A DNA stretch of 64,000 nt from Cerrena zonata (GCA_038087015.1 JASBNA010000004.1:1860001-1924000), one strand, 5' to 3'; counted from the stretch's first letter, positions 11,668-23,426 are shown. Program-made: numbers and translations. The notes: generated from the sequence alone by a model not told the origin.

Positions 11668-13778
11668 ATGGCTATTGAAGACGTCCGCATACAACCAGCT
11701 TCTCATATTGTCCTTCTTGCTACTGAAGCCTGGGGTAGGCTACTCACTCATTGTATGCGAGGTCTATCTGATGTTGAACAGGACATGCTCGACCTCTTTG
11801 CACCTTTGCTGTGAGGTTGGCCCAGACCCAGAAGGTCAACATCACAATGTTCGTGGTACCGAACTTTGCGACCAGGATTGAAGCCGAGCTTTCTCGCAGC
11901 TTCAACGACTCAGATGACCCTGTCCGTTCCTTGATTAGGTAGAATCGTCGATTGTGAAGGTTATATAGGATTAATGAAATTGAACGATACCTCGTTTACA
12001 GAGTCGCGGCGCTCGACATGGGCAAGGTCTCCGACACCGCTAGCTTCGTCGCTTTCAATGAATCCTTCGCTGGTGCATATGCTCTGTTAGTCAATGGGCA
12101 ACCTGTCATATGCTCCCAGTCTGGTAGGGTCATCCCGCCTATATCTACTCCAGATGTAGTGGTTATGGACGTGAGTTCTTTCCGTCCGAGACCTCCTGAT
12201 TGTGATGGCTAAGATTCTCCCAGTTCTTCTGCGTTCCTGCATTGGAGGCTGTTCGAAAGCTTAGCCAAAAGCCTGTCAAAGTGTTGGCATGGATATCCTG
12301 TCACGCATCTGTCTTAATTTATCCATTCGCGCCCGTGAGTAGAGGAGGGCGAGGTGACTATCGTCCAAGAGTGATGTCGGAAGTCGCTGCGACTGGTAAG
12401 TCCGTAGAGGAGGTTGCAGAAACGGTTCGTGAATTTGTTTTTGGCAACGCACGGCCTAGGTTGACGGATGATACATAGGTTATGACGGACTTCCCGGGAA
12501 ACCTGATGCACGTCCCTGGTTTGCCGTTGATGTACGATTATGAACTGTGCCCTCAAACAGTAAGGACCTTGTTTTCTTTAATAATGTGCTCCCTCATGAG
12601 GACAATGTAGGTGCACCTCGAAGGATTCGCAGGCATTTTCTACCTGATGATGCAGACGTAAGTCTAACTTGTGATATAGTAACGGGCATGATACTTACCT
12701 GTATACAGCTTCATTGATGCTTGTGATGGTGCTATCCTGTCGACGGCAGAGCCATTGGAGCCAGAAGGTGTCGCAGCGATTAGAGATTGGTTCGCGGAGA
12801 CGGATCGCGAGACGTATGCCGTTGGGCCTCTCTTCCCTATCGGTGAAGGTACCACTGCAGGAGAACAAAGCCAATCAGACAAGCCAAACGAGATAGATGC
12901 TTTCCTCAAGTCGACGCTCGAGACGCATGGTCCCAATTCCCTGCTTTATGTCTGTGATTGATCTGCTTTGTGGGCGTCGACACCATACTTACTGCTCAAT
13001 CGACAGATCGCATTCGGTTCACTGTATTGGCCGACCGAACCAGAGAAGATGTGGGCTTTCTTAGATGTCGTCATGGAAAGGAAGATACCATTCGTAAGTA
13101 TCACTGTACCTTTATGCCCTTTTTCCGACTTACATTTACTGGCTCCCCACAGATCTTAAGCCATGCATCCCAGATTGCGGTGGTTCCTGAAGAAGTGAGG
13201 GCGAAGGTAGATGCCTACGGGTCAGGCCTCTTGTCGAAATGGACTCCACAGCAAACTATCTTGGCACATCCTGTGAGCTGAGGGCTTTATAATGTACGCC
13301 AAAGAAATGGCTCACACGACGTTTCCAGGTCACCGGATGGTTCGTTACACATTGTGGTGTCAACAGTGTTCTGGAAGCATCAGCACTTGGGGTTCCTATG
13401 TAAGCGGTCCGATATGTAGAGGTGTTCATTGCATTCGCTAATGGTCTTTCAAGGATTTGCTGGCCGTTCCACGTTGATCAACCAACTTTGGCTGCGCAAC
13501 TCTCTGAGATCAACAACGTAGCCTACGAGCTTCTTGAAGTCAGGACTGGCGAAAGGGGACTCAAGCCATTATACCGTACGGGACGGGCGCCATTGGGTAC
13601 GCTTGAAGCTGTCCGTGAGGAAGCCAGCATTGTCCTAGAGAAGGCATTTGGTGATGATGGGCTCAAGAAGCGTGCCAACTTGAAAAAGTTACAGGAAGCT
13701 ATTCTCTCGACCTGGAATGAAGATGGATCTTCTAGGCGAGATTTGGATAGGTTGGTTGCGTCAGTACAGCCCAAGTAG
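11668..13778 (+). CDS. UDP-glycosyltransferase (GT1), downstream copy of tandem pair
   Basis: Paralogue of the gene at 8501-10613 with introns at the same positions and about two thirds identical residues by eye. The start MAIEDVRIQPASHIVLLATE leads to HARPLCTFAVRL with His24 in the catalytic position. The donor site reads IAFGSLYW, WTPQQTILAHP, GWFVTHCGVNSVLEASALG and PFHVDQPTLAAQL, and the protein ends LVASVQPK. Conserved middle blocks such as YPFAPVSRGGRGDYRP are almost unchanged between copies. The variable parts are residues 30-100 and the exon after the YPFAPVSRGG block, which normally shape the acceptor pocket, so the copies may accept different substrates. No frameshift or premature stop was seen, so both copies look functional. 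The acceptor is unknown. Confidence 0.92.
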
Positions 13779-14400
13779 TAATAAGTACGAAAGTATTTAG
13801 CATTTGTTCTATAAAGTCTGGCTTCAGACTCGAGAATATTATCATGACCACTGGCACCTCTGAGTGTCGTGTCCAGGCAGAACCCAAAAGGGGCGAGGAC
13901 CTCCGAAAGGGGTAAGCACATAACCCTTTTGGGAGTCCACCCGTGAGAAGGTGCGCACGGACCATGCTCGAGGGTATATAAGGGGCCCCTCCCACGATTG
14001 TGTTTCCCTAGAACATACTCAGCTAGGATCTATTTTATAGTTTCTAACTCGAGTCTCGCATGTTTACACATGCCACACCTTTCAATCCAGTAGATGACAA
14101 CCGCACTCTCCCGTTATACAGAGAACATGGCTCGCGGCCTTCGGGCTGCGGGTCTCGATGAAGTTTGGTTTTCTTTCTGATCGTACTGTTTTTCAGTCGT
14201 TGGAAAATTAACCAGCGGGACGAGTGTCAGTCTGATGGATTACCTTCTTATGTACTTTCTGTAGTTGAACCAATATACTGTTTCAAGCTTTCTTACAATG
14301 ATGATTGTGATGTTACTGTCAAATATGTGAAGTAATATTTGTGCGGAGGGAAACAAGTGATGATAATGCTAGGTATGTTGTCGAGATAAGAGCAATAAAA
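13779..14400. other. Spacer with inverted repeat, TATA-like site and tiny ORF
   Basis: The stretch separates the second glycosyltransferase from the 3' end of MED14. It holds a perfect 10-bp inverted repeat (CCCAAAAGGG at 13883-13892 and CCCTTTTGGG at 13924-13933), a TATATAAG at 13975-13982 and a palindrome AGGGGCCCCT at 13981-13990. The first ATG after the TATA opens a 33-codon frame (14060-14161) that resembles nothing I know. The arrangement is promoter-like or a solo LTR remnant; terminal repeats and target duplications were not found. Confidence 0.4.
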
Positions 14401-17400
14401 CTATGAAGGAGCTAGGACGGGGGGAGGAGGATGTTGCAGTTTATGCCAAACCTTCTCATACAAAAGTTTACTCAACACTTGTACTGAAGGGCCATCGCAG
14501 ATTACACCAATCCCAACCGAGTTGATTTTGCCAGGCACTCCCTTGGCCATGAACTCTTTGACAGTTTCCACGACAAGAGCGGTAAAGTCAGGGATAGAAT
14601 GCAAGGTCTGAAGACTTTCGTGCAAAGGTGTCGAGAACTTTGAGTCCTTCAACTTAGGGTCGTCGGGGAATAGGGATTGTGATGCATCCACGATGAGGAC
14701 GCGCGAGCCTTTCATTAACCGGAAGTCAAGGGCGTGCCTACATGAGAACTTCAGAAATCATCGTTGCGTGATAGGGGAAAAATATGTACCTGAAGTCACC
14801 AAACAGGATCCTGAACCAGCTCACCGCCTTAGCGAACGTGTCCACATTCCGGCTTTCCCGCTCAGCCTCATCCTGAATTTCCTGTAGCGTGAGGACGATA
14901 GGCAGCGTGTCACGTAGGAGCGATACAAGATGATGTAACGATGGTCTAAGTGACCCATGACGCAGGATGTTCCGCAGGAAAGGCTCAACCTCTGAGTGCG
15001 GATTATAACGACTCTGTTCTTCGTCACTACCGTTCTGATTCCTTGCCCGAGGTCTTGAGAAATGTAGTTCGTACGGACCTGGGATGCCAAGGAAGTGCTG
15101 GCTTCCGCAATTGATTGAGACGCTATAATCTGGGGCATAGGCGAATTCAACTGTCTGTAGATCAAACGATAGCAATTTGACATTGTCCCATTGCTTCTCT
15201 GCGGCCATTTGGGCAACTGTGGGGTTGGCGTCAGCAATAGTTATTGGTTGTGGTAAATGATGTATAAGTCACCTTCTCGAGCAATGACAACCATCTTGGA
15301 GACTTTGCCCCATTCTTCAAGGAATTCGTCGACGCACTTCTCCACATCTTCCGAAAGGAAAGACACCACGGCTTCGGTCGCATCGTACATGATCCTCTTC
15401 GAAGGTCGGATAACTGGGCTATTGCCAGCTCTCTTTCCCACTGGCTGCTGTACGTACTTCAACTTGACGCAAGTCACAACCTATAACTATTCATTAGCGT
15501 GCGATATCATAAATATACTCGAGCCCTAGACGTGCCTCCATCCGCTGATCCGCCCACCAATGTAGCGGAATGATACGAATGTTCGGCATAGCCGCCTCTA
15601 CACCTTCTGCACTAGACAGCAGATCAGAAGACTTGACGCAGAGCGCAGGTATCGAATTGATCAACGACGACTGCATGCGAGCTAAGCCCGTCGGAAGGCC
15701 ACCTGCGGCCGCAGGGTTGATATGTGCGCATGGAATATTAGCAATCTTAAGTTGACGTTCCACCTTCGTGTGTGCGACTCGAGCACTAAAACATACAATA
15801 TACATTAGAGGAAAGCGAGGTAAGAGATGATTTGGGACATACCAGCAATAAGCATAAAGTTCGCGAAGAGTCTGGCTTTCCAAACGGAAACTATAGACAA
15901 CGTTAATAATCGAACTCATCGGAGGGGATTTAGACAAAGTCAAAATACCTTGAAGGAGATCCCGGACCTTGATCCGCTTCGTCCTCTGCAGGAGCCTCCG
16001 CCTTGCGTTTCCCTAATAGTGACGGTTGGGTAGGTTCTGTCCGAGCTTTGTTACCATGTATCCGTTGCACATCCAGCCACCCAAGATCGTCGATGACGAG
16101 TGTGCTTATTTTGCCTTCGATTCGTCGTACTTGTATTAGAGCGAAGCGAAATTCCTGATCTGTTATTACCAGGACGAGATAATGTGTGGGGAACATGGAG
16201 AGCTGAATGTACACAAACGCTCGAGCGGTGGGCCCGAACTTCGCAATCTCTGTAAATAGATGTTAACTGGGAATACGAGATCTTTGAACAGGCATTACCT
16301 TCTGGCGGGAAGTTCCTGTGACGGAAGCACTGCAAACCAAGGTACTGTGCTTTTTGTTCTGCGAGATCAGTGATTGTCTAGTATAAATCATGGGATGTGA
16401 GCGAGTGTTACGGAATGTGAAGGACGAAGGGATTGCGTACAATAATACGCCAGCGGACAAGGGCGTCGGCCAACTTAGTAGGATCCCGATTAAGAAGTTC
16501 TGCCGTGTATGCAAACCGGGGCGCACGACTGGATGCTGCGAGATCACCAGTATCTCGCAGACTTAACCGACCAGTACGAGGATCAACCGAAACGATTACC
16601 ACTTCATCGGCACATAGATGTACTCTGAGATGTATGGAGGTATCTGATACAAAATATTTAGCCTCTAAGACTTGAGACATAAAAAAGGAACACACCATCC
16701 GAGATTAGTTTGACAGCACTTGGATGTGAGAAAACTGTTCTAAACTGTCCCGTTTGCATTTGCAACTGGTACATGAACAGAATTGCTTGCGAATGTCTCA
16801 AAATGACTTTCCGCAGCAAAGCTTCCACGTCCAAATCCTCCGGAATCTAACCGGCGAACCTTTAGTCCAGAACAGCTCAATAGACGGAATAGACGGGAGC
16901 AAAACATACCACTCGGAGGTCCGATTCCGACATTATCGTAGCCTCTGGAGGTATCGCCATTCCCAGTGCAAGTTTCTGAGGCTCCCACTTCACCTCGAAC
17001 CGTAGGTGTTCCACCTCATCTGACGGTCGTTTTCGTTCCCCCAGCTTGGACCGCCGTTGCAACTCCGCTAACACATTTGCTTTGGCTGATCGATGTGGAG
17101 GATGAGCTTTGGATACGGGGGAAGACGATGATTCAGATTTGACGATGGATATGGTCAGCGTGCCTCCTAACAGAGGTAGATTATTTCGTGTATTTGGTGG
17201 TGGGGTTCGCCTATAGTCACGTTAGACGGCTTCCAACGGATGAGTTCATAGTTACTAACGTCCAGTATGAAAGAATAAGGGTCCGGCGATCATTCTTCAT
17301 TTCCACTTTGAGATAGTCAGCCCAGCCAAGGGTACGTAGCCTCTCAGCCTAAGATGACACTGTGATCAGTCGAACATCACTGTGACACTTGGTGAACAAA

Positions 17401-18887
17401 CCTGGAAGCAAAGAATCTCAAGTTGATATGACATAGACATCATCTCTGGAAAATCAGATTCACTGAAGGAGTTCACTATGACGTAGTGACATTATACGCA
17501 CGGAGGAAATTAAACAAACGGACCAGAGGGGCATCTATGACACCGTCCGGCAATTTTCGAGGTGGGGGGACTTCAACACCAGGGGGAGGTGTTGGCTGCT
17601 CAGGCATAGGTAGATAGAAACCCAGCCTAGCATCAGCTTCGGTGGATATTTGGAATTTCAGTGGACCCGAGGGTTTTCGAGGGAAGTCTAGAAAGTCATA
17701 GAAATGAAGTAAATGTTTTCGAATTTTTACGATTGTAACAAACCTTGCAAACTCGTGGCGTCTCCACCAATGTTGAATAAAAATTCAACATCGACGAAGA
17801 ACCATCCATCATCCTTTTTTGCGCCACGGACACATAACGATGCCTCAAATAGATGCGGGGCTGCGAAGAATACTCGGCCATCCTCTGAAGATAGCAGTTA
17901 GGGCTAGGGCATCCAGAAAGAACAAGTGCATATTACCAATCCGATAATTTGACATTTCAAGTGGTATGACATCGATCATGCGAAGTCGGTATCGCATAGC
18001 GTCTTCTACAGCCGCTAGGGTCTTAGCAACCTCTTCGTCTGTCAACGGCGTGGGCGGAACAATCCATTGCTACAGAAGAGTTTAGTTTTTGTTCACAGAA
18101 ATATCATATTGTCTTTGTGTAACCCAGAATATGGGGGAATATTATGGACTTCCGGCTGACCTTAATGACGGTAGGTAATCTCCGATACTGGCCAGTGGTA
18201 AGAACATCTAGTGATGTTAGTAAATCATGATTTCGGAGTCTAAGGTATTCAATAACAAACATAGAGTGATCTCAACTATAGGGCATACCTTGCAGGATCA
18301 AGGCTCTCTTTGGCGTACTTAAGTCCTGAGATGGCATTCTCGAATTGCATGTTCTGATCCATTAAAAATGCTGTGACATTCTATAGCAAGCCAAATCAAA
18401 GGCGTAAATTCATCCTGCGATGAGCTTCGGTACAGACTTTCCAAAGATCGGACGTACCATGGCCTTCTGAACGACAGCAGCATCTCTGGCCCATCGTGCA
18501 GCAGCATAAAGCTTAACCACTCCTTTCTTTGTTTTAACCACCCATTCAGCGAGTGTTCGCTTTCTCGCTGCGTCTGTCATATTGGGCATCCTGTAGCAGA
18601 GCGTCAGCGATGAAATTTGGGAGACCAGGAGAATACATGGAACTCGTTTATGTAAACTGGACACTTACGTCTCAGCCAACTCGGTGAGCTCAGCATATAT
18701 GGATTGAACGGTTCTCGACACAAGCTCTCCCAGGGGTACTTGGCCGTCTCCAACATATGGTAATTCTCTTTCCAATTCCTCAAGGGTAGGTTCATGGTGT
18801 CCCGTTCATTGTCATTTCTGATCCAAGTGGAGGATGTGAGGTTGTATGGCCGTTGGAAGGGCCTGCAATAGGAGCGTGGTGTTCCAT
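14401..18887 (-). CDS. MED14: Mediator complex subunit 14 (MED14/Rgr1), with apparent N-terminal frameshift
   Basis: Backbone subunit of Mediator that bridges head, middle and tail modules; nuclear. The N-terminal MED14 domain is clear: LEELERELPYVGDGQVPLGE, then SIYAELTELAETMPNMT, ARKRTLAEWVVKTKKGVVKL, FLMDQNMQFENAISGLKYAK, RNHDLLTSLDVLTTGQYRRL and DAMRYRLRMIDVIPLEMSNY. Many exons follow down to the C-terminus ending HPPPPVLAPS, roughly 1100 aa, normal for fungal MED14. The first ATG (18885-18887) opens a frame MEHHAPIAGPSNGHTTSHPP... that ends at TGA 18792-18794, whereas the conserved HEPTLEELERE begins in another frame at 18799. No GT donor exists between them, so a one-base frameshift within 18795-18805 is implied. 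This may be an assembly error. Confidence 0.88.
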
Positions 18888-19305
18888 GGTCAGCTTTGTT
18901 AAGACTGGACCAGGCGAAACCAACAGAGTAACGGGGGTTTCAAGTCATAAGATAGAATAAAACAAAAGCAAGACTCGCTGGTGATGATTGTTCCCCTTAG
19001 AGGACAAGACGCTCGAGACCGCAACCGACGCGCATGTGGCGTGTGAATCCCCGATCAATGATTCACGCGTCGCGTCCTTCTATCAGCCGAACTTCAACCA
19101 CACAACACTTCTTTTGAATACATAGCCTGAAGTTTAACTCTGAATCTGAACATTTCCTAGACCTTGAAAACCCAGCTCTCACCACTACATTTTGTATTGA
19201 ACCAGCGCAAAGATCACGTAAAGATACATCAAAAGACTCCGACATCAAAACTATTACATCATGACAGTGTTTGAAATTCGTCACTACGGGCTGCAACAGT
19301 ACGGA
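18888..19305. other. Spacer between MED14 start and O-methyltransferase stop
   Basis: About 420 bases, containing the MED14 promoter and the O-methyltransferase 3' region. I see no gene, TATA box or repeat that I can support. Confidence 0.5.
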
Positions 19306-21330
19306 ATCAAGATGCCCCTGCCAACTTGAATTCTATCGAGTTCATCTGACCGCACTCCCAAACTTTCACAAGTTCTAGACCACAGTCCCTCCTGCCAACA
19401 TCAGACTGGGTTAGCAACACGATACCACAAACAAAACTTGACGTACCCCAAGACGACGAACTCTTCCAGCGTCCTTTCTTTCGCATTACAACTAGCCTAT
19501 CCCCTCGAGTTATGGCAGGCTGCAGAGATAATTTCTCGAAGACATACCATCATCTACGTTTAAGTCCGGTCAATACGATCTTAGAACAACCTGAAATTCA
19601 ATGAGAACTTACACAAATGTCAGAGTAGTACTCAAATGCTCTTCCATCTCCGTAGTTGGCTAGGAGTGGTTCGGGTGCCTAAAGCAGGACATAATTAATT
19701 TTAGTAATCTTCGAACAATACCTCACCAATAGCAATAACTGTACAAACCCGAGTGAAGAAACGACCTGCTTCGCCTTCCACAGGTGCGATATGTTGAATC
19801 AAGAACTCGTCTACGATATCTCATAAGTATAACTTCAATCCCAATGGCTCCAACATACGTAAGATAAGTCGGGATGTTGGCTTCATCGCGTTCTTGATAT
19901 TAGTCAAAATGACCTTTGAATCCTTATCTGCCCAATCGTGTCTGAAGAGGATACAATGAGCTAGCAAGCAGGGGGTAGGCCAACGCTTCTTACATGACAC
20001 TTTTCAGCTATGAAAACGAAGTTCGAGCTATCGAACAAAATGAGATAGAGTACCGAAGCTACTCACGAAGTAATAATCGCAACCAGTAATAGGAGATTCC
20101 TTCAGGAAATTTATCGGGAGTAGTTGGACTCTTCCCTCGTTCATAATCTTTGGAGCGGCCTCCTTCCAGAATAATTTGGCCTGTTCAATTACACTTGGTA
20201 GGTCTTGGAGGATAACACGGAGCTGAGGGCAAGACTTCGCGATGTGCATAGAGACATGCCCAACGCCTCCACCAACGTCGCATACAGTAGTGCCATCTGG
20301 CTGCGACCTCCATGGGAAACCTGCCAGATTAAACATGAGAACGGGTACGCTACTGCACCTTTTGGAGGACAAACCAGTCACGATGGCGTCGAACTTAATT
20401 ACAGCCCCATGCCCCACCATCGCCTGATCGAACCGTTTTCCACGAGCAGGATCAACTTGCTGGTAAAATTCCCACAGGCCACCACCATCGAAATTCAGCC
20501 CTCGAGAGAAGGCTGACCCATTTCCGAAGTTAGGGTCTGGATGGAGTAGAGTATCCGTCAGCGAAGCCCCAGCATGGTAATTCTCATCGGTCCTATGAAT
20601 GACGACAATTAAGTATGGTATGTTGGGATCAAAAGTTTGCGTACTAACAACAAGCCGGATAAAGCACCCACAGGACTGTCCGACAGCAGGTGAATACTCA
20701 AGCGATTGTTGGCAAATACATCCGGGGTGACTGAAATCCCCATGTGTTCAATACTGAACTCTGAACATAGAGTCGCAGAATGACGGTTTACGCACCTTCC
20801 GTAAAACAATGTTTGATTGCGAGCATACGAAGGATTCTTGCTAGCTGGTTCCCATCTAGTTTAGTCAGCGCCGCAAGTCTAGATACATGTAGACCTTCTG
20901 GATAGTCCCGCAGATGGTCAGCCACTTTGGCAGTATTGACAACATTCAAGCATGCAGAATAGTAATGCTAGTAAATCGCCATGCTCAGAGTCTATGAAAG
21001 ATGTGGCGCATGTGAGACCTACGGCGAATGACAGCTGCCAAACTTATCAATAACATCCTGAAACAAATTATGGTGGCTGGACATACTTACGTTCGACAGT
21101 GTATACTGTGGAGGTGCAATCATCGTGGTCAGCTGCGCGGAGGCACCATGCACAATCCGTAGGGCCTCCAAAAGCTTCTGGGAAGTAGCCCCGGTATCAA
21201 GTGGATGTTCATCAATAGACTTAAGACTCGGTATTGCTTGTCCAGAAGCACGAAATTCCCGCTTGATATAGTCTACGGAGGATGAAATAAGAGAGACGAG
21301 CTGGTCGAGTTGGGTGAACGTGTCTTCCAT
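19306..21330 (-). CDS. SAM-dependent O-methyltransferase (COMT-like, fungal OMT family)
   Basis: Methylates a hydroxyl group of a small molecule using S-adenosylmethionine. It starts MEDTFTQLDQLVSLISSS with an N-terminal helical dimerisation region. A winged-helix part follows (GLHVSRLAALTKLDGNQLAR, ILRMLAIKHCF). The Rossmann core has the SAM motif TVCDVGGGVGHVSMHIAKSC, then VILQDLPSVIEQAK and a catalytic-type block beginning HDWADKDSKVILTNIKNAMK. Later exons give APEPLLANYGDGR, CNAKERTLEEF and a last exon ending QMNSIEFKLAGAS before TGA at 19306-19308. About 460 aa in some ten exons. The HDW motif carries the His that acts as base in this family. Relatives act on fungal polyketides, flavonoids or terpenoids; the substrate here is unknown. 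Confidence 0.88.
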
Positions 21331-22319
21331 TGAGAATCGGTCTGTACCAGTCTATTATTCCCATCTCTTTATATACACGGGTAGTATTAAGATGTCAATA
21401 GTAATTCTTCCTATCAATCGATTGAGTGAACTCACCAGTCTAAAAATATTCGTCGAAGATCTAGCTTCTCTGAATATCGAGAAAACTACTTTATATTCAA
21501 GGTCTTTTCCGCACAGTAGGAAGCATGATCTCGTGAGCTTCACCTATGGGTCGTGAGTACGTATGAGTGTTTAACCCTACGAGACACAAAAGTCCAATAG
21601 CCTGAGTAAGCCTCATCATAAAGCCACGGTCATACTATTGCACTCTTTGATTGAACGGTCAATGGGCGATGTATGCCATAAGCTAGAAATGGGAGTATGT
21701 CATGATCAGTTTGTATATCATTTTACCATCGCAAGTCCCAATAGCAGCGTGGAATGCGATGTTGGATGTGTATAATAAATTGTCAGACACGATCGTTCGG
21801 GACCAATTCAGAGGCTTGCCGGCATTTCGGGCCGACCGGTTTATTTTGAATCTTATCTTATCGGAGTTCCCGCCGCCATATCACTCAGTGGGCTTGAAAT
21901 TGAAATTGAATCCGTACATTTCGATTTGCACCATCTTCACTGGCACCCTCATATCTTTCTACGGAAAAGGTATAGGTACATAGCAATAACAATCATGCAT
22001 TTAGGCAATATATCCGTCTTCATTCTCACCAACGGACAGCTCCATTCTTTCCTGCCAGTGATTTGGTATGACCTGCCATATGTACAAATAAGGTGCAGAT
22101 AACTACTTTACACTTCAGTGGGACGCAGGATGACCTTTTACAGCATACCCGAAGCACTGCCAGTGACCAACGAAAGCAGTCCTCTGTATGATCTAGAGTC
22201 TGAGTGCTCTCATGCTGAGCCTTCCGCTCCGAAAAGAGTCAAAATCTGACATCCGTCAGCTTACAGTCCCTCTGGGACGGATATGGATGCCTTCCCTCTC
22301 GGTTAGACATGCGCATCGA

Positions 22320-22427
22320 CCTTCCGTGCCGTGTGGAAGGAAGGACGGAAGGAAGGGAGGAAGGATGTACGACCCGCACATCCTTCCGTCCGCACTTGCT
22401 CGGAACGTCCCTCGGAACGTCTCTCGG
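22320..22427. repeat. GGAAGG purine array with hairpin and repeated CGGAACGTC words
   Basis: A purine-rich run of GGAAGG/GGACGG units spans about 22335-22366. It is flanked by inverted copies: CCTTCCGT (from 22320) against ACGGAAGG (from 22344), and GGAAGGATGT (22359-22368) against ACATCCTTCC (22378-22387), the latter with a 9-base loop. Two near-identical CGGAACGTCYCT words follow, in the 22400-22425 area. It lies 150-260 bases before the start codon of the downstream secreted protein. Confidence 0.6.
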
Positions 22428-22476
22428 TTCGGATACATCCCACCACTACCCATCCTTCCTCTGGGCTCAAAATATG

Positions 22477-22484
22477 TATAAAAG
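22477..22484 (+). promoter_or_regulatory. TATA box (TATAAAAG) of the Leu-Pro repeat protein gene
   Basis: A consensus TATAAAAG lies 93 bases before the ATG at 22578, with a CA-rich leader between. A strong TATA box suggests high or inducible expression. Confidence 0.65.
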
Positions 22485-22577
22485 GACGTCGAATTCTACC
22501 TCAAAGTCCCATCACAAACACACTCATCTATCATACACACATCCAAACACTCACTCGTACTCTTACCTTCACTCAAC

Positions 22578-23426
22578 ATGTGCAACTTCTTTAAGACCCT
22601 CGTTATCTTGTCTACTACTTTCACTTCTATCCTTGTGTCAGCCGCTCCAGTATCCTCTGCGAGTGGTCTAGTCCTTCGACAGGCTAATGACACCAACACT
22701 ACGGATAGTACTACCAGCCCTGGTGGCAACGCTACTACCCCTATCACCGATATTAGCTCTGGAGCACCTATCAATCCTATTGAGGTTATACCCTCAGGCA
22801 TTCCTATGCCTTCTATCCTAGCCCTACCCATCGACCTCCCCATCGACCTCCCCGTCGATCTCCCGGTCGCTCTCCCCATCACTGTATCCGCTATACCTGC
22901 TCTTCCCACCTCAGCTTTGCCCGCTGTACCCACCTCAGTCTTGCCCGTTCTACCCACCTCGGCTTTACCGGCTTTACCTACCTCTGCCTTACCAGCATTG
23001 CCCACATCCGTCCTCGCAAACTTACCCATATCCGTCCTTGCAGACTTACCCACCTCTGCCCTGCCCTTATCAGCCTTACCCACCTCCGCCTTGCCCTTGT
23101 CCGTCTTACCCATATCAGTTCTACCCCCACTCCCCACCCCTGTCATCGCTATCGTAGAAGGTTTACCCGCTGGCGGCAACCTTACTCTCCCAATCCCTAC
23201 CACTCTCCCGGGAAATAATGGAACTACCACAAACGACAACAACACTACCACCAATGATGATACTTCAGAGGATGATGATACTACTCCTGCCTCTGATGAT
23301 GATTCGGACAGTACTCCCACCGACGACGATAACACTACCACCGATGATAACGATGACGATGATTCGACTTCATTTGATGATGATGACGAGACCAACTTTG
23401 ACGGTGATAGCGATTATGAAGGATAG
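22578..23426 (+). CDS. Secreted Leu-Pro repeat protein with acidic Asp/Thr/Asn tail
   Basis: Single-exon gene, 282 aa, unusual among its intron-rich neighbours. Residues 1-22 (MCNFFKTLVILSTTFTSILVSA) form a signal peptide. A short Thr/Asn-rich part with several N-glycosylation sequons follows. Residues ~70-190 are a hydrophobic repeat of Leu-Pro dipeptides: first IDLP/VDLP units, then LPTSALPAL-type units of six or seven residues repeated more than ten times, with I/V/A variants. After a GNLTLPIPTTLPG hinge, residues ~215-282 are an acidic low-complexity tail of Asp, Thr, Ser and Asn ending DGDSDYEG. No cysteine lies outside the signal peptide, and no GPI signal is visible. I do not recognise a named family. 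It could be a wall, surface-active or mineral/ion-binding matrix protein; this is inference from composition only. Confidence 0.8.
   Translation: MCNFFKTLVILSTTFTSILVSAAPVSSASGLVLRQANDTNTTDSTTSPGGNATTPITDISSGAPINPIEVIPSGIPMPSILALPIDLPIDLPVDLPVALPITVSAIPALPTSALPAVPTSVLPVLPTSALPALPTSALPALPTSVLANLPISVLADLPTSALPLSALPTSALPLSVLPISVLPPLPTPVIAIVEGLPAGGNLTLPIPTTLPGNNGTTTNDNNTTTNDDTSEDDDTTPASDDDSDSTPTDDDNTTTDDNDDDDSTSFDDDDETNFDGDSDYEG
22800..23160 (+). repeat. Coding minisatellite-like LPTSALP repeat
   Basis: The DNA behind the Leu-Pro repeats is itself repetitive, with CTACCCACCTC / TTACCCACCTC-like units of about 18-21 nt encoding L-P-T-S plus 2-3 residues. Units differ mainly at third positions, which suggests purifying selection on the peptide after unit duplication. 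Confidence 0.6.

Larger units (their letters stand above)
21331..22577. other. Spacer upstream of the Leu-Pro repeat protein gene
   Basis: About 1.2 kb shared by two divergent genes. The distal part has no recognisable gene. The proximal 350 bases are unusual, with GGAAGG runs, an inverted repeat and a TATA box, described separately. Confidence 0.5.

Noticed and set aside
8501..21330. Secondary-metabolite cluster of UGTs plus O-methyltransferase
   Set aside because: MED14 lies between them and no core synthase, P450 or regulator is present.
22496..23395. 299-codon minus-strand open frame rich in Ser, Val, Gly and Lys
   Set aside because: It is the antisense shadow of the low-complexity Leu-Pro/Asp repeat gene; the plus strand has the signal peptide, TATA box and sequons.
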